A DNA stretch of 39,809 nucleotides from Noviherbaspirillum denitrificans (lineage in GTDB: Bacteria > Pseudomonadota > Gammaproteobacteria > Burkholderiales > Burkholderiaceae_D), in contig NZ_LSTO01000001.1 of assembly GCF_002211445.1 (NCBI RefSeq), forward strand, positions 4,538,179 to 4,577,987, given 5' to 3'. Below the pieces are notes generated by a model. It saw only the letters and a list, made by a program, of their open reading frames with translations, did not search any database and was not told the DNA's origin. Position numbers and translations under genes: made by a program. Shown piece after piece: positions 1-8,082 of this stretch (positions within the stretch are counted from its first letter, which is position 1; each line of letters starts with the position of its first letter).

Positions 1-1189
1 ATTTTGGCGTCCCTAGCTGAGCGAAGCGCTCGCCGCCGGTGCGCGCGATCAGGCAGGCCGCAAGCAGGGTCTCGACGTTGTTCACGACGGTGGGCTGGTT
101 GAGGTAGCCGTTGGTCACGGGGAAGGGAGGGCGGTTGCGCGGTGTGCCGCGCTTGCCTTCAAGCGATTCGATCAGTGCCGATTCTTCGCCGCATACATAC
201 GCGCCGGCGCCAAGATGGATCTCGATGTCGAAATCAAATCCTTGCTTGCCGAGGATGGACGGGCCGAGCAGGCCTTGTGCCCGCCGGCGTGCCAGGACAG
301 TGTTCAATGGTTCAAGCAGGTAGCGGTACTCGCCGCGCAGGTAGAGAAAGCCACGCCGCGCGTTGATCACGGACGCACAGATCGTCATGCCCTCGAACAC
401 CCGGTCCGCATGCGACGTGAGCAGCACCCGGTCCTTGAACGTGCCGGGTTCGCCCTCGTCCGCATTGCATACGACGTAATGCTCCTCGCCCGGCGCCTTC
501 TTGCAAAGGTCCCACTTGAGGCCGGTATGGAAGCCCGCGCCGCCTCGTCCGCGCAGATTGGAGGCCTTGATCTGCTCCAGCATGCCATCGCTGCCCATGG
601 CCAGGGCAGCGGCCAGCGCTTCACCGGCCTTGAAGCTGTCGTTCAGCAGGACATCGGCACGCCGGATATTGTCTTCGACCTGGAAGAGGCCGGACGGCCA
701 TGCGTTGACCGGCACTTCCTTTCGGATCAGTTCGCAAATCCAGTCAATGCGCTCGGTTGTGAGGCGGGTAATTGCGCGACCGTTGACCAGCATTGCCGGC
801 CCCTGGTCGCACATGCCCGTGCAGGAGGTGGTATCGATGCTGAGCAAGCCGTCTGCCGACATCGCGCCCTGCGCTGCGCCGAAGTGCGCCATCATTCGGT
901 CAAGCAGGACCATGTTGCCCAGCATGCGATCGGTGATGTTATCGCTGAACAGGACACGGTACTTGCCGACGGGTTCCGTGTAGAGGAAGGAGTAGAACCC
1001 GGCCACGGCCTCGATCTTCGTGCGGGGCGTATTGAGCATGGCCTGCAGGTTGTCGATGACGTCCGGGGAAAGCCATCCGCACTGCTCCTGCACTTCGCGC
1101 AGTATTTGTAGCATGTAGGTGGCGTCGGAATCGTAGCGCTCGACGATGGGCCGGATGCGCGGGGCGACGGAGGTGCGCGGGGAGTTCAT
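1..1189 (-). CDS. hoxF: HoxF-type NADH diaphorase (NuoE-NuoF fusion), 3' part missing
   Basis: The reading frame starts at ATG 1187-1189 and runs off the window edge after 396 codons, so the C-terminal 4Fe-4S part is not visible. Residues about 10-160 resemble the NuoE (24 kDa) thioredoxin-like domain and residues about 180-396 the NuoF (51 kDa) FMN/NADH domain. RGRGGAGF (213-220) is the flavin/nucleotide glycine-rich loop, and NADEGEPGTFKDR (242-254) and GAGAYVCGEESALIES (327-342) are NuoF signatures. A NuoE-NuoF fusion is typical of HoxF, the NAD(P)-reducing subunit of soluble bidirectional [NiFe] hydrogenases; formate dehydrogenase FdsG and FdsB are normally separate. In the NuoE part only C123 and C127 (C-x3-C) remain of the usual four 2Fe-2S cysteines, and the first pair near residue 82 is replaced by F-S-D-N. 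Partner subunits (HoxU, HoxY, HoxH) would lie to the left. The diaphorase family is clear; that it serves a hydrogenase is inference. Confidence 0.72.
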   Translation of the reverse strand, partial: MNSPRTSVAPRIRPIVERYDSDATYMLQILREVQEQCGWLSPDVIDNLQAMLNTPRTKIEAVAGFYSFLYTEPVGKYRVLFSDNITDRMLGNMVLLDRMMAHFGAAQGAMSADGLLSIDTTSCTGMCDQGPAMLVNGRAITRLTTERIDWICELIRKEVPVNAWPSGLFQVEDNIRRADVLLNDSFKAGEALAAALAMGSDGMLEQIKASNLRGRGGAGFHTGLKWDLCKKAPGEEHYVVCNADEGEPGTFKDRVLLTSHADRVFEGMTICASVINARRGFLYLRGEYRYLLEPLNTVLARRRAQGLLGPSILGKQGFDFDIEIHLGAGAYVCGEESALIESLEGKRGTPRNRPPFPVTNGYLNQPTVVNNVETLLAACLIARTGGERFAQLGTPK

Positions 1190-1220
1190 GGCGGTGGGGA
1201 TCTCGGGATAACAGCTGGGC

Positions 1221-1235
1221 GCAAGAATCGTGCGG
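1221..1235 (-). promoter_or_regulatory. Possible sigma54 (-24/-12) promoter for the hoxF-like gene
   Basis: On the minus strand the bases read CCGCACG-ATTC-TTGC. This matches the -12 TTGC and most of the -24 box of the RpoN consensus TGGCACG-N4-TTGC, but the first of the two -24 guanines is a C. A start site would fall about 20 bases before the ATG at 1189. Hydrogenase operons of Ralstonia (Cupriavidus) are RpoN dependent, which makes the site plausible. The imperfect -24 box keeps confidence low. The rest of 1190-1520 shows no convincing gene on either strand. Confidence 0.25.
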
Positions 1236-1520
1236 CGCGGGTACATTGTCAATGAAGCGGATCAAGGATTTCGCAAGGACTCTTCCTGTGCTCGGTGCTC
1301 GCTTGGGTGGAATGCCTGACGCATGAATGTCACGCAAGTCCCGTGCCGTATGTTCCGTTTCTTGAGATGTCCTGCACGTCCCTCTGGAGCGCTGGGGCTA
1401 CCTGCCGTGTAGACACGGGATTTGATCTGATATCGGGAATCGCGGCACCGGCATTCCCATTGTTGAGAGAGGTGAGGACTGCGCCGAGAGGGGATATTTC
1501 CGAATGGATGCTCCGGAAAT

Positions 1521-1548
1521 GAAAACGGCTCCCATTGCTGGGAGCCGT
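1521..1548 (-). terminator. Rho-independent terminator of tRNA-Lys
   Basis: A perfect 10-bp stem (1525-1534 with 1539-1548, ACGGCTCCCA / TGGGAGCCGT) has a 4-nt loop. On the minus strand it is followed by TTTC. It lies 9 bases beyond the CCA end of the tRNA. The T run is short but the stem is strong and well placed. Confidence 0.75.
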
Positions 1549-1557
1549 CTTGTTTTC

Positions 1558-1633
1558 TGGTAGGCCGTGCGGGACTCGAACCTGCGACCAACGGATTAAA
1601 AGTCCGCTGCTCTACCAACTGAGCTAACGACCC
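1558..1633 (-). tRNA. tRNA-Lys (anticodon UUU)
   Basis: The 76-nt minus-strand sequence folds as a full cloverleaf. The acceptor stem pairs GGGTCGT with ACGGCCT (with G-U wobbles), followed by A73 and an encoded CCA. The D arm contains AGCTCAGTTGGTAGAGC, the anticodon stem is GCGGA/TCCGT with loop CTTTTAA, and the T loop is GTTCGAGTC. The anticodon is TTT, and the molecule closely matches the E. coli tRNA-Lys sequence. It follows cpoB, the same relative position as the lysT tRNA cluster after ybgF in E. coli. It has its own promoter and terminator, so it is a separate transcription unit. Confidence 0.97.
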
Positions 1634-1644
1634 GAAAGACCGGA

Positions 1645-1674
1645 ATTATATTGAACTTCCATGCTGCCTGTCAA
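1645..1674 (-). promoter_or_regulatory. Consensus sigma70 promoter of tRNA-Lys
   Basis: On the minus strand a perfect -35 TTGACA (1669-1674) and a perfect -10 TATAAT (1645-1650) are separated by 18 bases. Transcription would start near 1638, about 5 bases before the mature tRNA end. Both hexamers at consensus fit a strong stable-RNA promoter. Confidence 0.88.
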
Positions 1675-1745
1675 ATCACTCATGATGATTTTCATCAGGA
1701 ATTCCGATCTTGCAACCAGACGGAAACAGCATGTCGGAAAAACGC

Positions 1746-2495
1746 TTACTTCAAGACCGTCATTCGTTCCTTGGCCGTCTGAGCTGCCGGCGTGTCAGGA
1801 TACTGGGCGATCAGCGTTTCCAGTGTTTTCTTCGCGGCTGCCTTGTCCTTGAGTTCCATGTAGCAGCTTGCGATGTTGAGCAGCGCATCCGGCGCCTTCG
1901 GATTGTCCGGATAATTCTTCACGACTACCTGCTGTGCAGTAATCGCGTTCTTGTAGTCGCGCTGGGCGTAGTAGGTGTTGCCGAGCCAGTATTGCGCCGA
2001 AGGGGCAAGGCCGGACTCCGGATAGCGGCGGGTGAAGTCGAAGAAGGCAGCGCCTGCATTGCGGTAGTCGCCGGCCTTGAAGTAGGCGAGGGCGGCGTCG
2101 TACGCTTTCTGCTCGCCCTGTTCCATCATGACTTCCTTGCCGTCGATCGTGACCTTTTGCGGTTCCAGCTTGCGCAGTCGGGCGTCGAGGTCGACGTAGA
2201 AATCCTTCTGGCGCTTCTGGGTGTTGGCCAGCTCGTTGGTCAGGATTTCGATCTGGCCGCGCAGGCGCGCGATTTCCTGGCGCAACTGCTCGTTCTGGTT
2301 GTTCAGGTCGAGGCTGTTGGTCTTGTCCGCCTTGGCGTTGATTTCCGACTGCATGTTGGTGAGCCGGGCGCGGATGTCGAGGATGGCCTTGCGGGCTTCC
2401 TCGTCCTCGAAAAGGGCTGCCTGCGATTGCAGGGGCAGCAAAGAAAACGCGGCCACGAAGGCCGCTGCGAGTGATGTTCGGATGGTCTTGTTCAT
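1746..2495 (-). CDS. cpoB: Cell division coordinator CpoB (YbgF), periplasmic TPR protein
   Basis: The 249-residue protein has a cleavable signal peptide (about 1-26, ending SQA). A trimerising coiled-coil segment (about 35-100, rich in L, E, Q and N) comes next, then C-terminal tetratricopeptide repeats from about 125 on, including YWLGNTYYAQRDYKNAI. CpoB links the Tol-Pal system with PBP1b during septal peptidoglycan synthesis. The ATG at 2495 is preferred because AAGAG lies at good spacing before it; an in-frame ATG at 2516 would add seven residues and spoil the signal peptide start. It is the last gene of the ydfG-ybgC-tolQRAB-pal-cpoB series, 111 bases after pal. Family and context agree. 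Confidence 0.93.
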   Translation of the reverse strand: MNKTIRTSLAAAFVAAFSLLPLQSQAALFEDEEARKAILDIRARLTNMQSEINAKADKTNSLDLNNQNEQLRQEIARLRGQIEILTNELANTQKRQKDFYVDLDARLRKLEPQKVTIDGKEVMMEQGEQKAYDAALAYFKAGDYRNAGAAFFDFTRRYPESGLAPSAQYWLGNTYYAQRDYKNAITAQQVVVKNYPDNPKAPDALLNIASCYMELKDKAAAKKTLETLIAQYPDTPAAQTAKERMTVLK

Positions 2496-2606
2496 GATCG
2501 CTCTTGAACGCGTCAAACGGTTGTTCCCTTGTCGGGTTCCCCTTCCCGGACAGCAGGGAAGGGGGCGGGGGATGAGCGTTGGAGACCGCCGCCCATCACT
2601 GCATGC

Positions 2607-3131
2607 TTAGTTGTAGACGATGTCGGCGCGGCGGTTTTCGGCCCATGCAGCCTCGTCGCTGCCTTGTGCCTTCGGCTTCTCTTTGCCGAACGAGACGGCT
2701 TCCATCTGGGTGTCGGGCACGCCGAGCAGCGACATCGACTTGCGGACTGCCTCGGCACGCTTCTGGCCGAGTGCGAGGTTGTACTCGCGGCCGCCGCGTT
2801 CGTCGGTATTGCCCTGGATGATGATCTTGCGGCCCTTGTTGGCGTTCAGGTACTTGGCGTGCGCTTCGACCACCGGCTTGAATTCGTCCTTGACGATGAA
2901 GCTGTCATAGTCGAAGTAAACGCTGCGCTTGGCGAGGATGCCCTTCGGATCGTTCAGCGGATCGGTGGAGCCGGTGGAAACGGTTCCAACGGTGCGTGCA
3001 TCCGCGGTGTTCGTCGGCACGGCGCTACGTTCTTCTACCTTGACGTTGTCGTCCAGCTTGACCGACGAGCCGCAGGCGGTGAGGGCAAAAACGCCGGCGA
3101 GCATGAGGGCAAGGGTGGTGGTCTTACGCAT
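2607..3131 (-). CDS. pal: Peptidoglycan-associated lipoprotein Pal
   Basis: The 174-residue lipoprotein has the lipobox L-T-A-C at residues 17-20, so C20 would be lipidated and the protein anchored in the outer membrane. Residues about 65-174 form an OmpA-like peptidoglycan-binding domain with the Pal signature NTDERGGREYNLALGQKRA. Pal binds TolB and peptidoglycan and is pulled to division sites by TolQRA. The start at 3131 is chosen because GGGAG precedes it; an ATG five codons upstream lacks a good site. It begins 41 bases after tolB ends, in the usual order tolB-pal-cpoB. Confidence 0.96.
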   Translation of the reverse strand: MRKTTTLALMLAGVFALTACGSSVKLDDNVKVEERSAVPTNTADARTVGTVSTGSTDPLNDPKGILAKRSVYFDYDSFIVKDEFKPVVEAHAKYLNANKGRKIIIQGNTDERGGREYNLALGQKRAEAVRKSMSLLGVPDTQMEAVSFGKEKPKAQGSDEAAWAENRRADIVYN

Positions 3132-3172
3132 TACTGATTCTCCCAAGTGAAAATTGTTTCCAAAAACCCATA

Positions 3173-4444
3173 TTATTTCATGAACGGGCCCCAGGTGGGC
3201 TCCCGTATGTCGCCCGTTTGGGTTGTCAGGCGATGTTTGACGCGGCCATCGACGGACACGACGGCCAATGCGCCGCGGCGTCCTGCTTCGGTGGCGTACA
3301 TGACGTACTTGCCGTTCGGCGAAAAGCTCGGCGACTCGTCCTTGGTCGTATCGGACACGCGCAGCTCCTGTCCGCTCTGCAGGTCGAGGATATACAGCTG
3401 GAAGCGGCCTTCGCGGCGCGAAATGAATGCCAGGCTCTTGCCGTCCGGCGCGACGCGCGGGCTGATGTTGTAGCCGCCCGAGAAGGTGACGCGCTGGGCA
3501 TCGCCGCCGTTGACGCTCATGCGGTAGATTTGCGGCCCGCCGCTGCGGTCGCTGGTGAAGTAGATGAACTGGCCGTCGGCGGAAAACTGCGGTTCGGTCT
3601 CGATGCCGGTGGTATTGGTCAGCTGGCGCAGGCCGCTGCCGTCGGCGTTGACGATATACACCTGCGTATAGCCGCTACGCGACAGCGCGAGCGCGAGACG
3701 GCTGCCATCCGGCGACCAGGACGGCGCCGAATTGCTGCCGCGATGGTTGGCGATGACGGTGCGCTGGCGGCTGGTCAAGTCCTGCACATAGACCACCGGC
3801 TTCTTGGCCTCAAAAGATACGTAAGCGACCTTGGTGCCATCCGGCGACCAGGCGGGTGAGATGATCGGTTCGTTCGAGCGCAAGGCAACCTGTGTCCCCT
3901 CGCCGTCGGAGTCGGCCACTTCGAGGCGGTACTCGTTGCCCGACTTGGTGACATAGGCGATTCGGGTGGCAAAGGCGCCGCGCACGCCGATCAGCTTTTC
4001 ATAGATATCATCGGCAATCTTGTGGGCGGCGACACGCAGGCGGTCCTGCCCTGCAACCTGGCCGAAGCCGGACAGGTTGGCAGCCTTCACCGTATCCATC
4101 AGGCGGTAGCGCACATCGAAACGGCCGTCGGCCAAGCGGTGCACGCTGCCGACCACCAGCGCGTCCGCGCCCTGGCCCTTCCATTCGCCGAAGTTCACCG
4201 GCGTGGTTTCCGACATCGTGTTGCCGGTATCGATGATCTTGAAATAGCCGCTGCGCGCAAGGTCGGCCTTGATGATCGCCGTCACTTGCTGGGGCGCCAT
4301 GGTTTCGTCGGCAAAGCCGGCAATCGCGATCGGGATCTGGGTTGCGCCGACGCCGGAGGTTTCCACCCGCAACTGCGCCTGCGCCACGCCGGAAAGGCAG
4401 AAGGCGAACACGGCGAAACTGCGCAAGAAGAGATTTTTCATCAT
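3173..4444 (-). CDS. tolB: Tol-Pal system beta-propeller protein TolB
   Basis: The protein has 423 residues (E. coli TolB has 430). A signal peptide of about 23 residues ends AQA before QLRVETSG. The TolB N-terminal alpha/beta domain (about 24-160) is followed by a six-bladed propeller with repeated [15 protein letters not shown]-type blades (about 180-420). TolB is periplasmic and binds Pal, releasing it from peptidoglycan when pulled by TolA. Two adjacent ATG codons (4442 and 4439) could serve as start. The gap to tolA is 6 bases, so the genes are almost certainly co-transcribed. Confidence 0.97.
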   Translation of the reverse strand: MMKNLFLRSFAVFAFCLSGVAQAQLRVETSGVGATQIPIAIAGFADETMAPQQVTAIIKADLARSGYFKIIDTGNTMSETTPVNFGEWKGQGADALVVGSVHRLADGRFDVRYRLMDTVKAANLSGFGQVAGQDRLRVAAHKIADDIYEKLIGVRGAFATRIAYVTKSGNEYRLEVADSDGEGTQVALRSNEPIISPAWSPDGTKVAYVSFEAKKPVVYVQDLTSRQRTVIANHRGSNSAPSWSPDGSRLALALSRSGYTQVYIVNADGSGLRQLTNTTGIETEPQFSADGQFIYFTSDRSGGPQIYRMSVNGGDAQRVTFSGGYNISPRVAPDGKSLAFISRREGRFQLYILDLQSGQELRVSDTTKDESPSFSPNGKYVMYATEAGRRGALAVVSVDGRVKHRLTTQTGDIREPTWGPFMK

Positions 4445-4450
4445 GGTTGC

Positions 4451-5326
4451 TTACTGGTCTTTTGGTCTATGGATACCGATGAATGTGGATGGCACGTTGC
4501 CTGACTTGTCCCTAGGATACGGCTGCGAGCGCTCGATCGCGCGGGATACCGCTTCGTCGAAGCCGGGGATGCCGGACGATTTCAGCTTGCGAATACCTGC
4601 CACCGAGCCGTCAGGCAAAAGCCGAACCTCATATTCTACCGGTGGGTTGCCCTGCAAGCCTTCCGGCACGATGTAGTTGATGTTCGAACGGATCTTCGCC
4701 GCGATGCGCTGCACGTAATCGCCATCGGCGCGGCCACCCTGCGACTTCGGGGCTTCGCCGGTGCCGCCGGTTCCCACGGCGCCGGTCATGCGCTTCATTT
4801 CATCCTCGCGCATCTTGGCCATCAACTTCTGGTCGGCTTCTTCCCGGCGTTTCTTGTCGTCGGCTTCCTTCTTCGCCTTGTCGGCCTTTTCCTTCTCGAG
4901 GCGCTTCTTGCTTTCTTCTTCCTTGAGCTTGGCGAGCTTCTCTTCCTCGAGGCGCTTTTTCTCCTTGGCGACGCGTTCCTCTTCCAGGCGCTTTTTCTTT
5001 TCTTCTTCCTTGCGCTTCTTTTCCTTCTCCAGCGCGATATCCGGCTTGACGACCGGCGGCTCCTCGACCTTGGGCTTCGGCGCTTCCTTGACGACCGGCT
5101 TCGGCTCGGGTTCGGGTTCCTTCACGCGCGGCGGTTCGGGCAGGGGCGCGGCTTCGCGCGGCACAGGATCCCAGACCTCGGCTTCAATCGTCACCGGCGT
5201 CTGGCTTTGCCAGGCAATGCCGATCCAGAGGAACACGAACAGCGCGGCATGCACCAGTGCCGCCAGCGTCAGTGCGCGACCGCCACCGGGTTCCTTCGGG
5301 ACGATGTACGGGGTTGATGCTGTCAT
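4451..5326 (-). CDS. tolA: Cell envelope protein TolA
   Basis: The 291-residue protein has one N-terminal membrane helix (about 18-40), a proline- and glutamate-rich stretch (about 50-95) and a very charged K/E-rich helical rod (about 98-180). The globular TolA C-terminal domain (about 195-291) contains YVQRIAAKIRSNI and a TonB-like PPVEYEVRLLPDGSV stretch. TolA transmits the proton-motive force from TolQR to TolB and Pal across the periplasm. The start codon overlaps the tolR stop by 4 bases (ATGA), a sign of translational coupling. The rod is short compared with the 421-residue E. coli protein, as is usual in betaproteobacteria. Confidence 0.95.
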   Translation of the reverse strand: MTASTPYIVPKEPGGGRALTLAALVHAALFVFLWIGIAWQSQTPVTIEAEVWDPVPREAAPLPEPPRVKEPEPEPKPVVKEAPKPKVEEPPVVKPDIALEKEKKRKEEEKKKRLEEERVAKEKKRLEEEKLAKLKEEESKKRLEKEKADKAKKEADDKKRREEADQKLMAKMREDEMKRMTGAVGTGGTGEAPKSQGGRADGDYVQRIAAKIRSNINYIVPEGLQGNPPVEYEVRLLPDGSVAGIRKLKSSGIPGFDEAVSRAIERSQPYPRDKSGNVPSTFIGIHRPKDQ

Positions 5327-5757
5327 TGCTTCGTCGCCAGCCCCACGCGGGTAATGCCGATTTTCTTGGCTTCCGAAATCACCTGGATGACTTCGTCGTA
5401 CTTGATGTCCTTGTCGGCCGAAATCATCACCGGCAGTTCCGGATTGGCCGCATGCATGCTGCGCAGCTTTTGCACGAGGGCACTGCGGCCGCCCACTTTT
5501 TCAGGTCGGCCGCCGTCCTTGCCGCCATTGACCTCGATCGTCGCCGAGGTGTCGGGCTTGAGGGAAATCTGGATGTATTCCGTGGGCGGCAGCGCGGACT
5601 TCGCGGCCGTCGGCAGGTTGATGACGCCGGGATTGGTCAGCGGCGCGGCGACCATGAAAATCACGAGCAGCACCAGCATCACGTCGATATACGGAACGAC
5701 GTTGATTTCCGACTTGAACTTGCGGCCACGACCGCCGCGCATGGACGTGTTCGCCAT
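5323..5757 (-). CDS. tolR: TolR, ExbD-family stator protein
   Basis: The 144-residue protein has a short basic N terminus (GGRGRKFKSEINVVP), one membrane helix (about 22-40) with Y-I-D-V-M-L-V-L-L, and a periplasmic ExbD/TolR domain. The aspartate in the membrane helix (D25) is the conserved proton-pathway residue. With TolQ it forms the inner-membrane motor that energises TolA. It overlaps the end of tolQ by 1 base and the start of tolA by 4 bases. Confidence 0.96.
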   Translation of the reverse strand: MANTSMRGGRGRKFKSEINVVPYIDVMLVLLVIFMVAAPLTNPGVINLPTAAKSALPPTEYIQISLKPDTSATIEVNGGKDGGRPEKVGGRSALVQKLRSMHAANPELPVMISADKDIKYDEVIQVISEAKKIGITRVGLATKQ

Positions 5758-6458
5758 CAGCGTACCTGTCGCTGCAGGATGTTGGAAAATTCTTCGATGA
5801 AGCTCTCGAAACGGATCGCCAGGCGGTCGATGTCGTGCGAGTAGCGGTTGAAGGCCACCACGGCGGGGATCGCCGCGAACAGGCCGATCGCGGTGGCCAC
5901 CAGCGCTTCAGCGATGCCGGGCGCGACGGAAGCCAGCGTCGCCTGCTGCACGTTGGCCAGGCCGCGGAAGGCGTTCATGATGCCCCACACCGTGCCGAAC
6001 AGGCCGACGTAAGGCGATACCGAACCGACGGAGGCGAGGAAGGCGAGATGGGACTCGAGTGCATCCATTTCGCGCTGGTACGCTGCGCGCATCGCACGGC
6101 GCGCGCCGTCGATCATGCTGCCCGGGTCGACCGGACCCTTGCCGGCGAAGCTTGCCTTGGCCTTGATGAATTCACCCATGCCCGATTCGAAGATGCGTTC
6201 CAGCGCGCCGCTCTTGCCGCCGCTGCGGCGGCGGTTCGAGTTTGCTTCTTCATACAACGCGTTCAGGTTGCCGCCAGACCAGAATGCGCGCTCGAAATCC
6301 TCGGTCTGCGTCTGCGCGCTCCTGATGGCGAACATCTTTCGGAAGATGTAAGTCCAGCTCATGATCGAAACGAGCAGCAGCAGCGCCATGACGAGCTGCA
6401 CGAGCAGCGAGGCGTTACTGATCAGGGTAATGAAAGACAGATCTTGGGTGACAGTCAT
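5757..6458 (-). CDS. tolQ: TolQ, MotA/TolQ/ExbB proton channel protein
   Basis: The 233-residue inner-membrane protein has three predicted helices: about 15-38, about 135-160 (VGSVSPYVGLFGTVWGIM) and about 170-195. The middle segment is the conserved TolQ/ExbB signature. It forms the pentamer around the TolR dimer that uses the proton-motive force. It begins 78 bases after ybgC and overlaps tolR by one base. Length matches E. coli TolQ (230). Confidence 0.97.
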   Translation of the reverse strand: MTVTQDLSFITLISNASLLVQLVMALLLLVSIMSWTYIFRKMFAIRSAQTQTEDFERAFWSGGNLNALYEEANSNRRRSGGKSGALERIFESGMGEFIKAKASFAGKGPVDPGSMIDGARRAMRAAYQREMDALESHLAFLASVGSVSPYVGLFGTVWGIMNAFRGLANVQQATLASVAPGIAEALVATAIGLFAAIPAVVAFNRYSHDIDRLAIRFESFIEEFSNILQRQVR

Positions 6459-6536
6459 CGGTTTCTGTTAGAGATTTACAAATTGTTTCCGCAACGCGAT
6501 GCGCGGCTTTGCCGCGACCGTCGCGAAGCGGGAAGT

Positions 6537-6956
6537 TCATCCTGTGTGCTTGATCCGGTCCAGCACATCGTCCGGGATGGGGCTTGGGCGGAACGTGGCC
6601 GTGTCCACGCAACCGACCTTGATGCGGCCGCTGGCAAGCAGCCGAAGATCCTCTCCCTCGACGCGCCAGGCTTCTTGTATGAATTGCACGGAGGCGCGTC
6701 CGAGTCGTTCGACAACGACGGAGAGTTTCAGTTCATCATCTAATTTCGCGGGGGCATGATAATCGACCGCGGTGCTTTTGACCACGAACATCACGTGGTG
6801 CGATTCTGACAATAGCTGCTGGCCGATGCCGGCGGCGCGTAGCCATTCCGTCCGCGCCCGTTCGAAGAACTTCAGGTAATTTGCATAAAAGACAACGCCG
6901 CCGGCGTCAGTGTCTTCGTAGTAGACCCGTAGCTTCCAGGTGAAATCCGAAGTCAT
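6537..6956 (-). CDS. ybgC: Acyl-CoA thioesterase YbgC (Tol-Pal associated)
   Basis: The 139-residue hot-dog-fold thioesterase has the 4HBT signature YYEDTDAGGVVFYANYLKFF at residues 12-31, with D17 as the expected catalytic aspartate. YbgC hydrolyses short-chain acyl-CoA or acyl-ACP and is the usual first gene of tol-pal clusters. It lies 46 bases downstream of ydfG and 78 bases upstream of tolQ on the same strand, so it is probably in the same transcript. Confidence 0.95.
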   Translation of the reverse strand: MTSDFTWKLRVYYEDTDAGGVVFYANYLKFFERARTEWLRAAGIGQQLLSESHHVMFVVKSTAVDYHAPAKLDDELKLSVVVERLGRASVQFIQEAWRVEGEDLRLLASGRIKVGCVDTATFRPSPIPDDVLDRIKHTG

Positions 6957-7002
6957 TGCCGCCGGGTCCGTTCTCCGCGGCGTGTTACGCAGGATTCGTT
7001 CA

Positions 7003-7749
7003 TCAGGTGTTCCGTTTGATGTTGAAGGGAGAGAAGCCCTGGCAGGTGGGCATCATCTCGATGTAGTTGATGTTCACGTGCGGCGGCAGCGTGGCGATCC
7101 AGAAGGCGGTCTCGGCGATGTCTTGAGCGGTCAGCGGCACCGTGCCTTCGTAAACCTTGGCCGCGGCAGCATCGTCCTTGAGTCGGACATTCGAGAATTC
7201 GGTGCCGCCGCACAGGCCAGGCGCAATGTTCGTTGCGCGCACGCCCGTACCGACAAGGTCGGCACGCAGGTTCATGGTGAACTGGTCGACGAAGGCTTTC
7301 GTTGCGCCATACACGTTGCCGCCCGGGTAGGGGTAGGCGCCCGCCACCGAGCCGATATTGATGACCGTTCCGCGTCCGCGCGCCACCATGCCGGGCAGGA
7401 TCGCATGCGTCACCGTGACCAGGCCGGTGCAATTGGTGGCGATCATGGTTTCCCAGTCGTCGAGCGACGCCTTGTGCGCCGGTTCGATGCCAAGCGCGAG
7501 GCCGGCATTGTTGACAAGCACGTCGATGTCCTTCCAGCCTTCAGGCAGGGCGGCCAGTGCTGCGGTAATGGATGCCTTGTCGCTCACATCCATGGCGATT
7601 GGCAGGAGCGACGCGCCAAGTTCGGCAGCAAGTCCGTCAAGACGCTCCTTGCGGCGGCCGGTCGCGATCACCTTGTGGCCAGCCTGGGCAAATTTATGCG
7701 CCATTTCGGCGCCGAAGCCGGACGTTGCGCCAGTAATCAGCACGATCAT
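7003..7749 (-). CDS. ydfG: NADP-dependent 3-hydroxy acid dehydrogenase YdfG-like (SDR family)
   Basis: The 248-residue short-chain dehydrogenase has the Rossmann motif TGATSGFG (6-13), NNAG (80-83) and the catalytic S134, Y147 and K151 in GGNVYGATK. Similarity to E. coli YdfG is high over the whole length (for example VLVNNAGLALGIEPAHKAS, EPAHK and HVNINYIEMMP). YdfG oxidises L-allo-threonine, serine and other 3-hydroxy acids and reduces malonic semialdehyde. The ATG at 7749 is preferred because AAAGGAAAA precedes it and it aligns with E. coli; the in-frame ATG at 7848 would add 33 residues without homology. It leads the minus-strand series and is divergent from glyA. Confidence 0.9.
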   Translation of the reverse strand: MIVLITGATSGFGAEMAHKFAQAGHKVIATGRRKERLDGLAAELGASLLPIAMDVSDKASITAALAALPEGWKDIDVLVNNAGLALGIEPAHKASLDDWETMIATNCTGLVTVTHAILPGMVARGRGTVINIGSVAGAYPYPGGNVYGATKAFVDQFTMNLRADLVGTGVRATNIAPGLCGGTEFSNVRLKDDAAAAKVYEGTVPLTAQDIAETAFWIATLPPHVNINYIEMMPTCQGFSPFNIKRNT

Positions 7750-7849
7750 GTTGTTTTCCTTTCGAGCAGGGGCGATGGTTGCCAAAATTGTAGCCGAAAG
7801 GGGCCTTCTCCATCCTGCCCGCATACCCGCCGGCAGCATTCCCGTCAAC

Positions 7850-7878
7850 TTGCCGAAATGTGGTGGCTATCTTACAAT
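7850..7878 (+). promoter_or_regulatory. Sigma70-type promoter of glyA
   Basis: TTGCCG (7850-7855) and TACAAT (7873-7878) are separated by 17 bases. Transcription would start near 7885, just upstream of the riboswitch stem at 7893. This placement supports both calls. Confidence 0.65.
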
Positions 7879-7892
7879 CTAGCTCCATTTCG

Positions 7893-7990
7893 TCTCACGT
7901 AACTGGCGAGAAGCCGGAGCTGCATTCCGGCGAAAAGGTGGGCATCCACCGGGGAACGTGAGATATCCATAGCCGTTCGCCTGGGCAGCC
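7893..7990 (+). promoter_or_regulatory. ZTP (pfl) riboswitch upstream of glyA
   Basis: Stem P1 pairs TCTCACGT (7893-7900) with ACGTGAGA (7956-7963). Inside it lies the conserved AACTGGCG, an extra hairpin (7913-7918 with 7926-7931), then GGTGG-GCAT-CCACC followed by GGGGAACGTG, matching the pfl consensus CCACCGGGGAgCG. The second domain contains GCCGTTCGCCTGGGCAG (7972-7988), the conserved CGCCTGGGCA element. This RNA senses ZTP/ZMP, the alarmones of 10-formyl-THF shortage, and is known upstream of glyA, folD and purH. A possible expression platform is that GGCAGCC (7984-7990) can instead pair with GGCTGCC (8011-8017). No folding program was run. Confidence 0.87.
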
Positions 7991-8082
7991 CAAATGGAAT
8001 GCACGACTGAGGCTGCCTGTCATTTCCCTTTGGCCCTCATTCGATTCAGGCAAACCCGATTTGCAATCGATTGGAGTTTTTC

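Noticed and set aside
215-1111. 298-codon frame on the plus strand
   Set aside because: It is the antisense shadow of the HoxF-like gene, whose minus-strand frame carries clear NuoE/NuoF motifs.
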